From contig CM069437.1 in the NCBI GenBank assembly GCA_035610365.1, positions 55,514,093-55,578,092 on the forward strand: 64,000 nucleotides of DNA, given 5' to 3'. The position numbers were made by a program, and so were the translations under genes. Below, in pieces: positions 22,760 to 34,304 of the stretch; position 1 is the first letter of the stretch; the number at the start of each line of letters is the position of its first letter. The stretch comes from Aquatica leii. Lineage: Eukaryota > Arthropoda > Insecta > Coleoptera > Lampyridae. The notes under the pieces were generated by a model that was not told the DNA's origin, made no database searches, and worked only from the letters and a program-made list of their open reading frames with translations.

Positions 22760-24840
22760 TAACAACTGTACCATAAATATGAAATAAACAACACCAATAC
22801 TCAGTAATAACGTTATATATTGTATAGTACTTAATAATAAATTTTACATAAAATAAAGCATATAAGAACAGTAACAAACGTACATACAACGTCATAATCA
22901 GAGGTTATAATTTATCATAATCCATAAACACGCTTGATCATGAACGTCATCTGACCTCTAACAGTGCGAGCAAAATTGAAACTCAAAGCAAATTCTTAAG
23001 ATATAATAAATAAAAGTATGTATAGAATTTACTAATCTTACTAAGTTAATGAAAATATACTATGGAAATTGCAATAAAAAAATTAAATAAATTTTGTTCA
23101 ATATTTGATATACTATATATATATTAATTTTGACCAACCTTAAGGAATTAAAGAAAAAAAATGAAAGTTTTATTATAGCACCAAAATGCTATAATAACTT
23201 TTATTATAGAGGCGAAGTATAATAAACTAATTTTCAAATACCCGGTAGACAAAAACTGGAATCTTAATTATTATTAAAAAGATTGTTACTCTACATAAAA
23301 AACTATTCAAAAAAGTTGTATCTGTGCATTAAAACTAAATTCCTTAGAATTAAGTTTTTTTAAATAGTTCAATTTGTTTCATTTGGGTTTGTTTTAGTGA
23401 GAACGTTATTCTATAAATTTATGCCAATATTTAAAATTAAAAAAACCTTTATGTTCAAATTAAAAATAACATGCATTTTTTTTGTTACATTTCTATTAAT
23501 TTTATTATAATGTTAACATTTAACTTATTATGTTGTCTTAGCACCGTGTGAAATTGTTAATTGTAGATCTAAGTTATGTACATACACATTCAATTAACAT
23601 ATAATTAATGTTTAGAAATAATTATTGTATGTATAATAATAGTATTTATCATTGTTAAGTTATTTATTATTTTGAAAATAAGTTTAGTACACATATTTAA
23701 AATTAGCAAACAAGTGCGACGAGCACCAAAAAATTTACAAAAAAAAATTGAAACTAAAGTAAAACCAATTAATTATTATAATTGATAGTAAAAAAACTGC
23801 ATTGTTAAAGATGAACGCTGATAAACACGAAAACACATTTTGACCAGTCTCCTAGTCGTAGAATAGCTAAATAAAAAAATGTATGTAATTTAATACGGTT
23901 TAATTTTGAAAATATTAATTACACACACAATTTTGCTTAACTTGTAATTTTTTTAATGTATATACGAAGGATTTGCACTTGTCTTATAATACGATAACAC
24001 CAAAGAATTCTTTTTGAAATATTCATTATAATAAATTCTCGATTTATGTTAGATGATTTTTCTATGTTTACAACTTTGCAGATTAACATAGACAAGTAGA
24101 AACAAATCATATCCAGCACTTTTGTTTTATCAAAGTTTAGTGCGATATTGATACTCTACGATGTTTGCAGTAAGCTATAAGTTTTCTCACTTTAATTTGA
24201 GTTCATCGTCTTGTCTGTCTTATATAGCTTACACTACAGTCGCGCCTCCAAAAGTCTCCAAAATTATTCAAAGGGTCTCTAGAAAATTAAAATTGATTTC
24301 GCGGTCTCTGAACAACGGGTGCGCGCAAGGTGTAATATAAAATTAAAAAATTCTGACACGTTTTTATTACTATGGAAGTTAAAATAAATAACAATAAATA
24401 ACATATTAGCGATTTTTACATCCTAAGTAAATATAAATATAGACAGGTGCATAAAATACAAGTAATAACAGGCATCGTGGTCAGTCAGCTCTATCTATAC
24501 AAGCTTACACAGAAACGCGATAAAGCTGATACATGCACCAACTAGTCTATAATATGTACTATAAAAGAGTCGTACATTTAATCAATAATTTGGTTCAATT
24601 TTATGCGTGATGTGAAGTGCATACAACAAATTATCCTAGTCTTAAACAAAAAGTAGTATAATATTTTGTATTGCTACGCAGATAGCGTATTTTCGTTATG
24701 TATGTAAGTGTAATTGAATAAAATTTATATCTATTTTTAATTTACGCAAGGTTATATTCTTATACACTTGTTAATTATAATATATATATTTATCAGTTAT
24801 CAGTACAATAATCTTTCAACATTTATTAAGGATACTAAGA
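22760..24840. other. no gene recognised
   Basis: AT-rich intergenic DNA. A small hairpin surrounds 23175-23225 (TAGCACC and complementary TATAATAAC/GTTATTATA-like runs). A slightly GC-richer patch at 24240-24340 is non-coding in all frames. Confidence 0.4.
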
Positions 24841-24844
24841 TAAG

Positions 24845-25015
24845 AATATCTTCCGGGTTTGGACCGTGTCATTGTTGTTGTAACCGAAGTTGCCAACGTT
24901 TTGCCCACTTTCGTAAGGGGCTTTATCAACTTCAAACAAGTAACTGAAATCTAACTAAGAACTTCTCAAAAGTTAGGTTATCCACTTGTAAAACAAGCCA
25001 TAATCTAAACTCTGA
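24845..25015 (-). repeat. PLE-type terminal repeat with degraded hammerhead-like core (copy b)
   Basis: Minus strand: GGCTTGTTTTACAAGTGGAT, then ATAACCTAACTTTTGAGAAG, then TTGATAAAGCCCC through GGGCAAAACG (core 24898-24929) and ACACGGTCCAAACCCGGAAG. The first 120 bases match the second module of the 55.6 kb copy closely. The core has two changes from the 55.7 kb copy (TTGATAA, CAAAAC). Confidence 0.55.
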
Positions 25016-25364
25016 AAAGGTAAAAAAGAAAACGTATTTAACATTAATTGCGTCTACAGCGATCTTGTTGATTATGTACCTTTTCGTAAAAGGAATTCAT
25101 ACATTTATCTTAAAACAAAAGTTATAATTTTAATAAAGACATCAATGTTAAATTTGTAATTTTTCTATTATGCATTTATAAAAAAAAATTAAAATAAAAT
25201 AATGCATTTATGTAGTTTTTTCACTTAGGATGACTACTGCATTGGCTGTTCTCTTTAATGTTTTTCGGATTTTTACTTTTTTATAAGCAAATTATAACAA
25301 TCGCAATTTTCTCTTAAATTATAAAAATGTATTTTTATCAAAAAAATTTTGGATGTCTATGTGT

Positions 25365-25830
25365 GTGTAACAATGTACCCACGATAATTCTCGAACCAAA
25401 AGTTCTAGTAATTTGAAACTTGATATGAACCTGGCTTTTCATATTCTCTCGGTTTTATCAAATGGGTCTGATAAAGAAACCAGGAGTGAGTGCATCCGCC
25501 ATTTTTAACAGTTTTTCTTATATAATTTTGTGCGTATATAAATTATTCAAATTATTTTTACAGTGATAATTCTTCCTAACAATTAATTTAAATTAAAAAA
25601 ATTTCTAACATTAACAGTGTATTAGATGTTTGATTTATAATTTAAAATGAAATTTAAATATAACCTAGGTTCGATCCTGTCTGCGACATTTTTTTTTTAA
25701 TAATTATTTACTAAAGAGTAAAACAATATCGATCCGCACAAATATAGAGGATAGTCGATATGACAACATAACCTCAATTTAACATATCACGTCAAAGTTA
25801 ATAGAATGAAAAAAAAATTAAATAAAAATT
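25365..25830 (+). repeat. dispersed repeat family with B-box-like motif (copy 1)
   Basis: Shares long stretches with 33140-33730 (for example GTTCTAGTAATT, then ATCCGCCATTTTTAACAG and TTTTTCTTATATAATTTTG) and with the minus strand at 53510-53730. A GGTTCGATCC core, like an internal B-box, occurs near 25670, followed by GTCTGCGACA. No open frame of note. Confidence 0.55.
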
Positions 25831-27040
25831 GTCTAATGTGCAACACTTGGTACTTTTACTATTATTTCTTTTAAGCAAATAAAATTATAAACTTAAGTTT
25901 TCTGAATTCTCTATATTCTTTTAAGTTGGATATTTTTCTTCAATTTGAAAATAAAAAATATAGAAATACAAATTTCTAAAATTTTCTGCTTTTATTTTAT
26001 TTCACCAATACGTTTAAAAACTGCTGTTATTCTCTAACTCCATAGTAAATTAAATGTTATCATGTGTAGAGTTTAAATGTTTATTATAATTTGCTATTAA
26101 TGTAATCATAAGATTTATACCCGATTATTCTATTAATTATAGGTAATAATTTTAATTATTTAATAAATAATTTTTGAAATCAGTATTATACAACAATCTT
26201 AAGTTAAATAATAAGTAATCTGATAAAATAGGCATAAGACGATCACAGCATAACAAAAAATGGCGTAAACAAACAATAATTATTGAAAAAATTATACTAA
26301 AATTAAAAACACATTAATAAGACAGTTTGATTAATTTTTTTCTTGTCGTAATTGTTATAATCGTTTTTTAAGCAAATTAATGTAATAATTGTGACATGTA
26401 TAAATGACATTCTTGCTTTATGTTTAAAACACTTTACGCAAACTTTTATGTCATTCGAAACTATGAACGTTTTATATTTAAAAAAAAAATTGTTAAAATT
26501 ATGTATTTATTGTTTTGGAAACGACAATTTTAGCCCTTGCATGTAGTGCACTACAATATTTTCTATCCACAAAATATACATACTGTCATTGAAAAACGAA
26601 AAAATTGTATTGTGGTTCACTTTCAAACTAAACAAATATGACATCATTTTATAGTTTGCCACATTTTGTTTTAATTTTTCTATGGTTCTACAACACATTT
26701 CCAAAACGTAATTTTTTAAATTGTAGACTCGTCAGGAATATTTTGTTTGATTTACTTTTTCAAAAACTGAAAGAATACTTTATTTTTCAATTTGGTAACA
26801 GTATGTCGACATTAATAAAAAGGGTAAATAATTCTTCAGTAAATTCTGAACGTTTTGAATCAATTTTCGATAATGTAATAATTAATTTCTTATATGATCA
26901 TTATCATTTACTTATTATTAATCTTTAATTAATTTCAAAAAATTATTTAAATTTAGTAATTATTTATTAAAGAATAATTTTACAAAATGGTACAAAGATA
27001 TAATTATTAAACAATAAAAAGTATCATTTTTTCTAATTGG
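25831..27040. other. no gene recognised
   Basis: AT-rich. Two modest open frames at 26507-26928 (one on each strand) overlap and resemble nothing known. No structural repeat found. Confidence 0.4.
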
Positions 27041-27047
27041 TTAGTAG

Positions 27048-29708
27048 CAGGTTGACTGCTACAGAGGTCGTATACGCCCGCTTGATAAATATGCGAAAAT
27101 GCCACGGCGGGCGTATACGACCGCTTTGCGGTCGATAAAGTTTTTGAGCCTAATAAGCCAGCTTTCGCATTTAGAATATATTACAATGCAGGATACGACC
27201 GCTGTGATATACAAGTCTCGTGTGTAACCACGAGTTTTTAAATAAAAAAAAATTGATAAAAATACCAATTTTTTGATAAAGTTTTTTTTTTGAAAAATAA
27301 GCAGTAACCCCAATAAACTAACTTACAAATGCATAAAATAAGGAAAACTTTGAATGGATATTATAACATTCAAAACAAAAATGAGGCTGGCCCTCGCATG
27401 TTGCACAATATGTTGCAACCTTTTTTATACGATTTTTACTTATGTCTCCTCGCATTTTCTTAGCATAACAACCTTTACAACATTTCCTAACTTTATCGAA
27501 AAGCCCTTCTTTTTTACGAAATGTATGAATGTTTGCTGATTTTCTTGATGGTGGTTGAGTTGTTTCCTTTTGAACATCAACTTCCTCATAAGTTAGAAGA
27601 GACCTCACCAGATTTTCTCGAAACTCTGTAATTGTCATTTTCTTGTCGGCAAGCTGGTTGTATATTATGTGAGAATTTACTAGCGCTGTCCCCAAAATAA
27701 ACTCGACAGCAAGCTTTCTATACCATTTCAAAGATTTTCTTAACGGTGAATTATAGCTGCTCATCTGATCAGATTGATCAATGGACGATTTACCTTCATT
27801 ATATTCGATTATAGCTTCCGGTTTCTGGATCATACCACTGCGTCTCTGTACATTCACAGTTTCTATAGTATGCTTGGTGCTGAGTAGTAAAACGTCTCTT
27901 TTATCTTTTTATTTCATTACTCATACACCTCTTTCGTTTTCTTGTCCAAATACCTCTCCTTTTTTTAGTTTCTTTTGTATGACGTCTTTCGTATTTCCAC
28001 GCCTGTTTGCCCTCAGCGTACCAATATTGTGGTTTTTTTTATCCAACAAAATGTTTGTTAGTTCGAGACTTAATAATAGTTATCAGCTATTATAGTGCGT
28101 CCTGAATTCAGCAAGTCCTTCAAAAGGTTGACAATGATGTTAGTTGAAACAGAAGCGTTGCCGTCACCTTTTTCCTTTCCAGCGTATATTCTTAGGTTCC
28201 ATGTATACCCATTTTCGCTGCACAATTTAAAAAGCTTCACTCATTATTTATGGGTTTTTTGTGGAATGTATTGCTTAAATAGCAGTCGTCCTTGAAACGG
28301 AATAATAGACTCATCTATACAAAATGTCCGAGCAGGAGTAAAGACCGTTTGAAAGTTTTTGACAAGCTGATCTGCTAATGGCTTCACCTTGTGTAGACGG
28401 TCTCTTTCAGGACAATTTTCATTATCGAAGAAGTGGCACATTCGAAGAAGCAACTAAAACCTATTTCTTGGCATGGTTTTTGATACAATAACATTTCGAT
28501 ATAGGTCGTCATTGCTCCAGTACTTGTCCAAGGAAGGCATTTTTACCAAGCCCATGTAAGCCACTACACCGATAAATTTAATTATTATCTTTTTGTCAGT
28601 TGGAGACCATCGGTGAAGTCGTGAACCTTTACGTCATTTGAATTACACAGTACTTGGGCAGCATATACGTTTGTTTGATTTACCATATTCACAATGATTT
28701 TATCGTCCAAAAACATCTGGAAACAGTTATAGGGCGATAAATCGTTTATTAGTATTGCAGCATAATTACCATGTAAACTACCCTCTCTGGAGTATTCAAA
28801 TTCTTGATAGTTCTCAACTGGCTCTGTCCACGTATGCTCCATAACATTTTGGTTGTTTTTGGCCTTATTGTCAGATTCCTGAATATCACCAATATATGGT
28901 GGTTGAGTTGGAGCTACCGTCTCAACTTCAAAGAATTCTTCAAATTCTTCTGGAGGAATATTCTCATTTTTCTCTATGGAACAATGATGAGTGCTAGTTG
29001 TGATGTCAGCGAATCTTCCTTCGGGCGAGGCATTACCGGGCAAAAGTGACTTGGAACAGCAGGGTTTATCCAAAATAATATTATTTTCAACCCTCAATGT
29101 TTTTGAAATCTTTGTACAAGGTTGCAATTTGCGTTTGCGCTTTTCTGTTGAATATTCCAACTCAGACAAATCCGACGTAGCTGACATATCTTCATCACTA
29201 GACGGTAAGAACATGGGGTCAATGTCTGAATCAAATGAACTAAATGGATCAGATTCATCACCTAAACAACAAAAAATACGAACTAGTAAATCGCAAAAAA
29301 ATTCAAATATAAAAAAATTATTACCTGATTTTCGAGCATCTTTCAAAGCAAGGTCTACAATTCTTCTACTTCTGCTACTCATTTTGATCATACACGCACT
29401 CCACGTAGCGATAGAAGCGAGACTGGATACTTACAATGACACTTACGAACTAATATGGAATTTGCTGACAAGCAGCAATCCGATAAACACGACCGCTATG
29501 AATACGACCGCTGGCACCAGTGACATAAATATGCCGCCGATGTCCGGGCGGGCGTATACGACCGCTAAAGGTTTTTTAAATTTTTTTAATTATATTGAAT
29601 TTTTTTTTGGAAAAACATAGATTGTATAACAGGAAATGTATTTTAAAATGTTATTTTGTACTTGGCGTCTAGGGCATTTTTTCTTGATTTTACGTGGCAG
29701 TCAACCTG
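27048..29708 (-). mobile_element. piggyBac-like transposon, near full length
   Basis: Perfect 12-bp terminal inverted repeats CAGGTTGACTGC at 27048-27059 and 29697-29708 bound 2,661 bp, the usual piggyBac size. TTAGTA lies next to both ends, perhaps a mutated TTAA duplication plus neighbours; a clean TTAA is not seen. Both subterminal regions carry repeats of TACGACCGCT and its inverse, at least four near 29495-29575 and three near 27065-27195, likely transposase-binding sites. Unusually GC-rich for the region. Confidence 0.8.
27318..29391 (-). pseudogene. piggyBac-like transposase with Cys-rich tail, few stops
   Basis: Starts near 29391 (MIKMSSRSRR). A 63-bp GT-AG intron (29324-29262) restores KSG to DESDP. 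An acidic N-terminal domain runs to about 28700, then the DDE core: RNRF, a stop, LLLRMCHFF (about 28450), FCIDESIIPFQGRL (about 28300), stops at the following THKYG position, ADNYY (about 28090), and SSIDQSDQMSSY with KWYRKLAVE (27800-27700). The end has CCKGCY, CATC, CFEC pairs, a zinc-binding C-terminus typical of piggyBac. Four or more stops, otherwise well preserved, so a relatively young relic. Confidence 0.8.
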
Positions 29709-30415
29709 TTAGTATACTCTTTGCATTTTGGTTTGAAATTTCGAAGATACAGATGTGCGACGATTTGATTCTCCGATATCTAAATAATTTAAACTAGGTC
29801 ATTAAATACCTACAAATCAACGATCAACTCAATATGAACTTTACCAATTACTTTAAGGTAGACGGTGGTTTCCACCTAACTGTACATACCAAATGTCTGT
29901 ACCTAATCTAGCCAAAAACACTTCTCTTACCTAAAGATAAAGATAACAAGCCAACATTAATCTACGGAAACAAATAACATAGCCCTTACTGATAAAAATG
30001 CATCCTAGGAAATATCAGATAATACTCACTCATAACAAGTTGTCAAAAAAAAGACGAAGAGTCAACAAATATATTAAAAGTATTGTGCTAGACCAATTCT
30101 ATCCTAGTACCTAATATAGATATTTACTTGTTGCTTGGAATAGTGATTAATGAACTCTTCCTCTATATACATTTTATTTAAAGTACGATTTGAGCGAAGC
30201 CAGGCGAAGCGAAGGAAAAGATGTGTTTTCCGCCAGCGCACCGCTTCTTATATTATTACACCTACTTAATGCCGAGCATGTTTTTGCTGCCTTATTTGTA
30301 AGGCGGGAACATTCAAAAGAATGTATCCCTACAGATACGAATATATTGCGCAACGCTCAAACAAAAACTTTTAAGTAATTGTTTTAAAAATTAAAAATGT
30401 TTATTGTTACATTTC
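29709..30415. other. no gene recognised
   Basis: Intergenic. A small plus frame at 30190-30378 is unremarkable, and I see no element ends. Confidence 0.35.
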
Positions 30416-30429
30416 CATTCTATCCCATA

Positions 30430-30975
30430 CAGGAAACCCCAGAGTTAGACAACGGGGCCAGACCTGGGCCAGTACTGGGAAACCTAAGTTTGGCGTACCT
30501 GTATTGGCCCAGACTTGGCCCAGGACTGGGTAGTTCAGCCGCGGCCATTCCATGAGGACCCAAGCTTGGGCCTAGACTGGTTGACTCAGCTTCGGCCATG
30601 CAAATTATTAGGCAAGCTTGGCCCAAACCTGTATAACCCATCCTTGGACATTCCATGAGAATCCAAGTTTGGCCCAAGCCTGGATAACCCAGCCTTGGCC
30701 ATTCCATGGGGACCCAAGCTTGGTCCTACACTGGTTGACCCATCCTCGGCCATGCCAATTCTTACCCAAACTTGCCCCAAGCTTGCATAACCCATCCTTG
30801 GCTATTCCATGGAAATCAAAGCTTAGGCCAAGACTGGTTGAACCAGCTTCAGCCATGCAAATTATTAGCCAAGCTTGGCCCAAGCTTGTATAACCCAGCT
30901 TTCCTATTTCATAGGGACCTAAGCTTAGTTCAAGACTGGTTGACACAGCCTTGGCCAAGGTTAGATTATCCAAGA
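30430..30975. repeat. tandem array, left arm
   Basis: Roughly 45-50 bp units alternate CCCAAGCTTGGCC, a GACTGGTTGA-like linker and a CCATTCCATGGGGA or CCATGCAAATTATT linker, in paired higher-order units of about 110 bp. Much more GC-rich than its surroundings. Several overlapping open frames here only mirror the repeat and are not genes. Confidence 0.75.
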
Positions 30976-31355
30976 AAATAGCAATAATATTTTTTTTTTC
31001 ATTGTTAAAAATTTTAAAAAATTGGTTAATAAGTTGAGTTATGATAATATCGAAAGTGTAGAATTGAAACTTGAGCCGTTCGGTTACGTATGGCGAGATT
31101 CGGGTATTTTCGTTTAGCGCAGCCGCCATCCTTGTTTACATCATCTGTTAGTTAAATGTAAGATTTTTCTCATTGCTATAGTAGTAAGGGTGATGAATCA
31201 ATCTCCGAGTTTTAGTTATACAGTCATTGAATGTTAGTACTTTTTAACTAGAAGGAAAAAACCTTCAAATATAATTTCTTTTGTTTACTCCGCAATTATC
31301 ACGAGGCGAGGCTACTAAAAGTAATTATGTCTGATTCTTACCTTAGAGTTTAAAG

Positions 31356-31544
31356 ATGGAGTGCATTAAATAAACCAAAAAAGTTTTGAATAAAAAAACT
31401 AATTTAGATGTTAACCGGCAAAGTTTAAGTAATAAAAGTGTAAACATCAGCTGTGTGAGTGACGTTAATGACCCTAGTGATACAAAAAAGCAAAAAATAT
31501 CAAACAAAAGGTGCCAAAATGAGTTGAACTTGAATGTGAACTAG
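31356..31544 (+). pseudogene. small coding-like remnant inside the array element
   Basis: A frame with one early stop (sixth codon) runs 63 codons and reads as a polar, Asn/Ser/Lys-rich segment with SVNISCVSDVNDPSDTKKQK. It has the flavour of the N-terminus of a transposase but I do not recognise it. Its position between the two arrays suggests it belongs to the element. Confidence 0.25.
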
Positions 31545-31749
31545 TGATGGAGAATAATAACTGTACTAGCTAAATGTTAATATAATTTAAGACGAGATCT
31601 AAATAGTAATTTAAAAACTTTATGTAATTTAAATAGTACATAATACAAGTAATAACAATAAAATGTAAATACGTTCATACAATTATTTATTCCATTGTTT
31701 TATTAATGCTTAATTCTTGACATTTAATTTTGAACTAGTTTTAGCAATT

Positions 31750-32025
31750 AAGCGTGGCCCAGTACTGGCAACTAAGCATGGCCCAGTTCTGGCAATTAAG
31801 CATGTACCAGTCTTGGCAACTAAGCATGGCCCAGTCTTGGCAACCGATCATGGCACAGTCTTGGCAACTTAGCATGGCTCAGAGCTGGCGATCAGGACTG
31901 GGCCATGATTATCATTCCAGACTTTTGCCAAGGCTGGGCCAAGCTTGGCTTACAGGCTTGGCCCAGGCTTTTACAAACTTGGGCCCAGCCTGAGCCAAGC
32001 CTGGGCCCATGGTACTTTCTTCTAT
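31750..32025. repeat. tandem array, right arm
   Basis: About seven units of roughly 25 bp, AGCATGGCCCAGTCTTGGCA-like, followed by inverted-looking units rich in TTGGCCCAGGC and GGGCCC. Related to, but organised differently from, the left arm. Confidence 0.7.
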
Positions 32026-32035
32026 GGGATAAAAT

Positions 32036-32925
32036 TGAAAAAATCAAATAGTTAATAAAAATTATCAAAGTTTGTTAAAGAAAGTTTAAATAAACCTACA
32101 CTGACCAGTGTCGCAGCAAGGTACAATACCTCGAGTCAATAAAGCTTCTAGTTTTCTAGCATGTTAAATTGATTTCTTCGTACCTGATGAATTAATATTT
32201 ACTTAACGTTTAGTCTTACATTTATTAGGTTAATGATTAATTATTTATAACTTGTTTAGTGTAATATAGAATACCAGACTAAACCTTCACTAACTTTTTT
32301 ATCTTTGCTGCAATTTTAACAATTATGTAAAGTTATTTATTAACCTTTACTGTCAGAAAGAATTTATTCTAATAATATAAATGAACGATTACAATCTTAT
32401 ACACAATGAGATAAATTTTTATTTATTTTATGTGTAGTCGATATACTGATTGTATATCACAAACTATAGAGCCTAGAGTTTTGAATAAAAAATATTAAGT
32501 GTACAACAAGATTTCTTAGAAAATATTTACAAATATTCGAAAAAATTTAAAAGTTAGAGGTGATTTTTTTTTTCTTTTTTTTCTTTCTAATGATTCTATT
32601 TCTAGTTTTTGTCACTTTAAACTTATGAATCCCTCGACACCACTTTATCATGGTCTACCAAAAATACATCCTATTTCCTATTTTGATCTGTCGTTTCTTT
32701 TTGTAATTCTTCTGTCTCTAAACTTGCTCCTTGGCTTAACAATATATAAAGACTTATTCTAATTTTACTGATCAATATCGTATTTTTAATTCTGCTAACT
32801 ATGTTTCTAGGTTAATTTTTTTTCTTTTTTATCAATTCTTGTATCTTTCTTTTCTCTTCTATTTCTCTAGAAGAATGTATTTCTCTTACTTGTAATTTGC
32901 TCTTTACTTTCCTAGAAGAAAAGTA
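32036..32925. other. no gene recognised
   Basis: AT-rich DNA with a T-rich, TTCTAG-sprinkled stretch at 32560-32925. No gene or element end assigned. Confidence 0.35.
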
Positions 32926-32929
32926 TAAC

Positions 32930-33115
32930 AGCAATCGCAATTTTTTGTTTTATATAAATTTTTTATAAATTTATTTTCTAACTTTAACAGTTTATTAGAT
33001 CTTTCATTTACAATTTAAAGTAGATTCTACTAGGTTCGAATCCTTCCTGCGACGATTTTTTTAGGAAAAAATTACATATCTTAAAGTATAAGCAAGATAC
33101 GTTAAAAATAACAAA
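32930..33115 (+). repeat. dispersed repeat family, partial copy 2
   Basis: Carries TTTCTAACTTTAACAGTTTA, the B-box-like GGTTCGAATCC near 33032, CCTGCGACGA and the tail AGCAAGATACGTTAAAAATA, all shared with the next copy at 33380-33515. It lacks the left part. Confidence 0.55.
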
Positions 33116-33139
33116 TTTTGTCTATAATCTTTTGACTTG

Positions 33140-33730
33140 TTTATATACGGAGTGTACTCACGATAACTCTCGAACGAAAAGTTCTAGTAATTGAAGCTGG
33201 CTTCTCACATTCTCTCGGATCCATTAAAAGATGGGTCTGATAAAAAAACCGGAAGTAGGTGTATCCGCCATTTTTAACAGTTTTTCTTATATAATTTTGT
33301 ACGTATGTAAATTATTCGAATTATTTTTACAGTTTTTTATAGAGATAATTCTTCTTAACATTTTATTAAAAAAAAAAGTTTCTAACATTAACAGTTCATT
33401 CGATATTTTATTTATAATTTTAAAAAAAAAGTATAATATAGGTTCGAATCCTGCCTGCGACAATTTAAAAAAAAATTATATATCTTAAAGAGAAAGCAAG
33501 ATACGTTAAAAATAATCATTTTTACTGATAATTAAAAAGGAAAGCAATAACGAGGTACACAAATATAGGGGTTCGTCGATATGACAACATAAGCTCAATT
33601 TGCCATATTTCGGTTATATCTTAATGAAATCAAGAAAAAAAATTTCAAAAAAATTATAGCATGCTAAGAAGTCAATACAAACGTGTACATATCACTTCAA
33701 TGGTTTTGTAACAAAATAATCTTAAAAAAT
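33140..33730 (+). repeat. dispersed repeat family, longest copy 3
   Basis: Left part 33150-33340 matches 25365-25560. The middle has GGTTCGAATCC near 33442 followed by CTGCCTGCGACA. The tail (33540-33730) has GTCGATATGACAACATAA and ATACAAACGTGTACAT, shared with 25740-25790 and with the minus strand of 53580-53640. Probably a non-autonomous element; type unknown. Confidence 0.6.
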
Positions 33731-33739
33731 ATGTAGATT

Positions 33740-34290
33740 TTGAAATGATTTTGTATCTGGATTTAGATCATTTCTAAATTTGTATCTACTATCTGGATCT
33801 AGGTAATAATCTTGAATACGAATCTAGATTATATTAATTTACAATTTTTGTAATTAAATATTACTTAAAAATACTTAAGCCATTGTTTAAAAAATACTTT
33901 CTCAGAAAAGTATTAAAGCAGGTAGGTATTTACAACGATTTGCAACAAATTATATAAGGTAGGTAACTAAGTTTAGTTATTTTTTACTGGGCAATAATAA
34001 ATTAGATTAAGTACATAATTTAAGTTAAAGTGAATTCTATTATTATTATTTTAATAAATACATATTTGATTCTAGCCTTTCATATATTATAATGTTTAAT
34101 CAATGTTAATTTAGTCAATTAAACAAAATTTCCAAAATTGATCTATATCCAGCCAGATTCAATTTTAAAAATTTTGAATCTTGATTTAGATCCATATGTG
34201 GGAAAGGATCTTAGATCTGAACTTAGATCCTAATGTTCAAATGTATCTGGGGATCTAGATCTGCATCTGGCTCTAGATACTTGCAAGATT
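33740..34290. repeat. degenerate GATCTAGATC-rich sequence
   Basis: Two clusters (33745-33830 and 34140-34290) are dense in ATCTGGATCTAG, TTAGATCC and GATCTAGATCTG variants, with plain AT-rich DNA between. A loose short-period quasi-repeat; no array register holds throughout. Confidence 0.45.
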
Positions 34291-34304
34291 TTAGATATTT
34301 ATTC

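Larger units (their letters stand above)
30420..32035. mobile_element. putative DNA transposon whose arms are GC-rich tandem arrays
   Basis: Left end CTATCCCATACAGGAAA (near 30420) and right end, reverse-complemented, TTATCCCATAGAAGAAA (near 32030) suggest terminal inverted repeats. Inward of each lies a degenerate tandem array based on CCCAAGCTTGGCCCAG-like units. The middle 0.77 kb is AT-rich with a small coding remnant. The layout resembles foldback-type elements, but I cannot name the superfamily and no clean target duplication was found. Confidence 0.5.

Noticed and set aside
28991-29620. 209-codon plus-strand open frame with a hydrophobic stretch
   Set aside because: Antisense of the piggyBac acidic N-terminal domain and its subterminal repeats; no family resemblance.
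30420-31129. Several long overlapping minus- and plus-strand open frames rich in Gly, Leu and Pro
   Set aside because: They translate the CCCAAGCTTGG tandem array in every frame; the apparent protein repeats are just the DNA repeat, with no start context or family match.
31754-31993. Open frame with MAQSWQLS-type repeats
   Set aside because: Direct translation of the roughly 25-bp right-arm repeat; not a protein.
30430-32025. CRISPR array
   Set aside because: Units are adjacent degenerate tandem repeats without unique spacers, no cas genes, and the DNA is eukaryotic.
33430-33465. Possible tRNA gene around GGTTCGAATCC
   Set aside because: Only a T-arm-like core is present; no A-box, anticodon arm or pairing acceptor strand could be found in any copy.
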